5,524 bases of DNA from Flavobacteriales bacterium UBA5871 (GTDB lineage: Bacteria; Bacteroidota; Bacteroidia; Flavobacteriales_D; Crocinitomicaceae), in contig DJFN01000250.1 of assembly GCA_002432085.1 (NCBI GenBank), positions 21,457 to 26,980 of the forward strand, read 5' to 3'. How positions within the stretch are numbered: position 1 is the first letter of the stretch; each line of letters opens with the position of its first letter. Of the stretch, positions 4,920-5,524 are shown one piece after another. The position numbers and the translations under genes were made by a program. The notes beneath the pieces were generated by a model. It saw only the letters and a program-made list of their open reading frames with translations, was not told the origin of the DNA and ran no database searches.

Positions 4920-5523
4920 AGTACACGAATGGTTTGAATGAATCCGAAACGGCCTGGTACATCAGCAGAATGGTCACTGAAACGCTTACCATCTGCAACG
5001 CGACCGGCATGGACGTGAAAGCACCCACGATTCCGTCTTTCCAGCGCTGCGGCATCCAGTGAGTGAAAAAGCCGAGGGCAATGATGATGAATACGGAGCC
5101 GTAATTCCAGAGAACGGTCCACAAAGCCTGCCACGTGAAATTGAAGTGATTCCAGATGTGATCGAGCATTTCCATCGGCTCATCGTTGCCTTTCAGACGG
5201 AACCAGATCCGCGTAAAAGTGATGAAGTTAAACGTCAGGAAGATCTTCCAGAAGTGGACGATGAACCAGTTGCTGTTCTCGTAAGGCGAAACTTTTTTCC
5301 AGTATTTGTAAATGATGAGCGCAAGTCCGTTCATGGTTCCCCAGATCACGAAGTTTTGCGTGGAGCCGTGCCACAAGCCACCGATGATCATAGTGATGAG
5401 CAGGTTGAGATCGCGGTGCATGAATTGCTTGAATCCGGGACTGATGAGCACACCGATGACGTAGAGCACCATGAGACCGAGGTAGATAAAGATGAGATCG
5501 TACCAGCCGGTAATGAAGATCAG
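4909..5523 (-). CDS. MBOAT family O-acyltransferase, C-terminal part (5' end outside window)
   Basis: The frame runs to the window edge and shows 204 residues, roughly the last 40 percent of a typical bacterial MBOAT protein. Seen: the core motif GGLWHGSTQNFVIWG with the presumed catalytic His (codon 5370-5368), preceded by FKQFMHRDLNLLITMI and followed by several hydrophobic membrane segments (IWGTMNGLALIIYKYW, HFWKIFLTFNFITF, YGSVFIIIALGFF, MVSVSVTILLMY). Known: AlgI/DltB-like members acylate (often acetylate) extracellular polysaccharides or wall polymers at the inner membrane. The acceptor cannot be told from this fragment. The TAA stop forms TAATG with an ATG in the lipB region and overlaps the lipB frame, so an operon continuing into lipB and the hydrolase is likely. 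Confidence 0.9.
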   Translation of the reverse strand: MIFITGWYDLIFIYLGLMVLYVIGVLISPGFKQFMHRDLNLLITMIIGGLWHGSTQNFVIWGTMNGLALIIYKYWKKVSPYENSNWFIVHFWKIFLTFNFITFTRIWFRLKGNDEPMEMLDHIWNHFNFTWQALWTVLWNYGSVFIIIALGFFTHWMPQRWKDGIVGAFTSMPVALQMVSVSVTILLMYQAVSDSFKPFVYFEF

Positions 5524-5524
5524 G

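Noticed and set aside
4251..4937. Long plus-strand open frame of 228 codons opposite lipB
   Set aside because: It is the antisense of a well-supported lipB with all catalytic motifs, and its translation shows no family signature.
5329..5340. Asn instead of His in WGTMNG of the MBOAT protein as a lost catalytic residue
   Set aside because: The main WHG histidine is present, and Asn at this position seems common in Bacteroidota MBOAT proteins as I recall them, so it is not evidence of inactivation.

Overview
The window looks like chromosomal DNA of a Bacteroidota bacterium, probably near Flavobacteriales or Cryomorphaceae-type lineages. The reasons are the short-form homogentisate dioxygenase with an H-S-N-x-D-S-D-E ligand motif, the style of the lipoyl-transferase and MBOAT proteins, A-rich leaders without strong Shine-Dalgarno sites, and a -7 box matching TAnnTTTG. 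Base composition is about half G+C by eye. No phage, CRISPR, tRNA or rRNA was seen.

Layout: the plus strand (2-1924) carries the 3' part of a homogentisate 1,2-dioxygenase gene followed by a complete 4-hydroxyphenylpyruvate dioxygenase gene. These are consecutive steps of tyrosine degradation (4-hydroxyphenylpyruvate to homogentisate to maleylacetoacetate), placed here in reverse order of the pathway. A good intrinsic terminator at 1994-2027 closes this unit. Everything to its right is on the minus strand and converges on it. Read in transcription direction these are: the 3' part of an MBOAT O-acyltransferase gene, lipB (octanoyltransferase), a membrane-anchored SxxK serine hydrolase, a 136-residue conserved-looking protein of unknown function with its own likely promoter, and a possible 23-residue hydrophobic peptide gene.

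The MBOAT, lipB and hydrolase genes are packed tightly: MBOAT and lipB overlap, and lipB and the hydrolase are 1 base apart, so they are probably one operon. The 156-base gap before the 136-residue gene and the 180-base gap after it are rich in palindromes and GCGAATT-type repeats.

The most notable observation is at the start of lipB. A G/C-rich 74-bp element with perfect 10-bp terminal inverted repeats (4826-4899) lies inside the 5' end of the gene. With the element present, the only in-frame start giving the full conserved domain is a TTG at 4919. If exactly 74 bp are removed, an ATG that overlaps the MBOAT stop codon (TAATG) comes into frame with lipB. This suggests that a small palindromic repeat inserted into the start of an essential-type gene and that translation was rescued in another frame.
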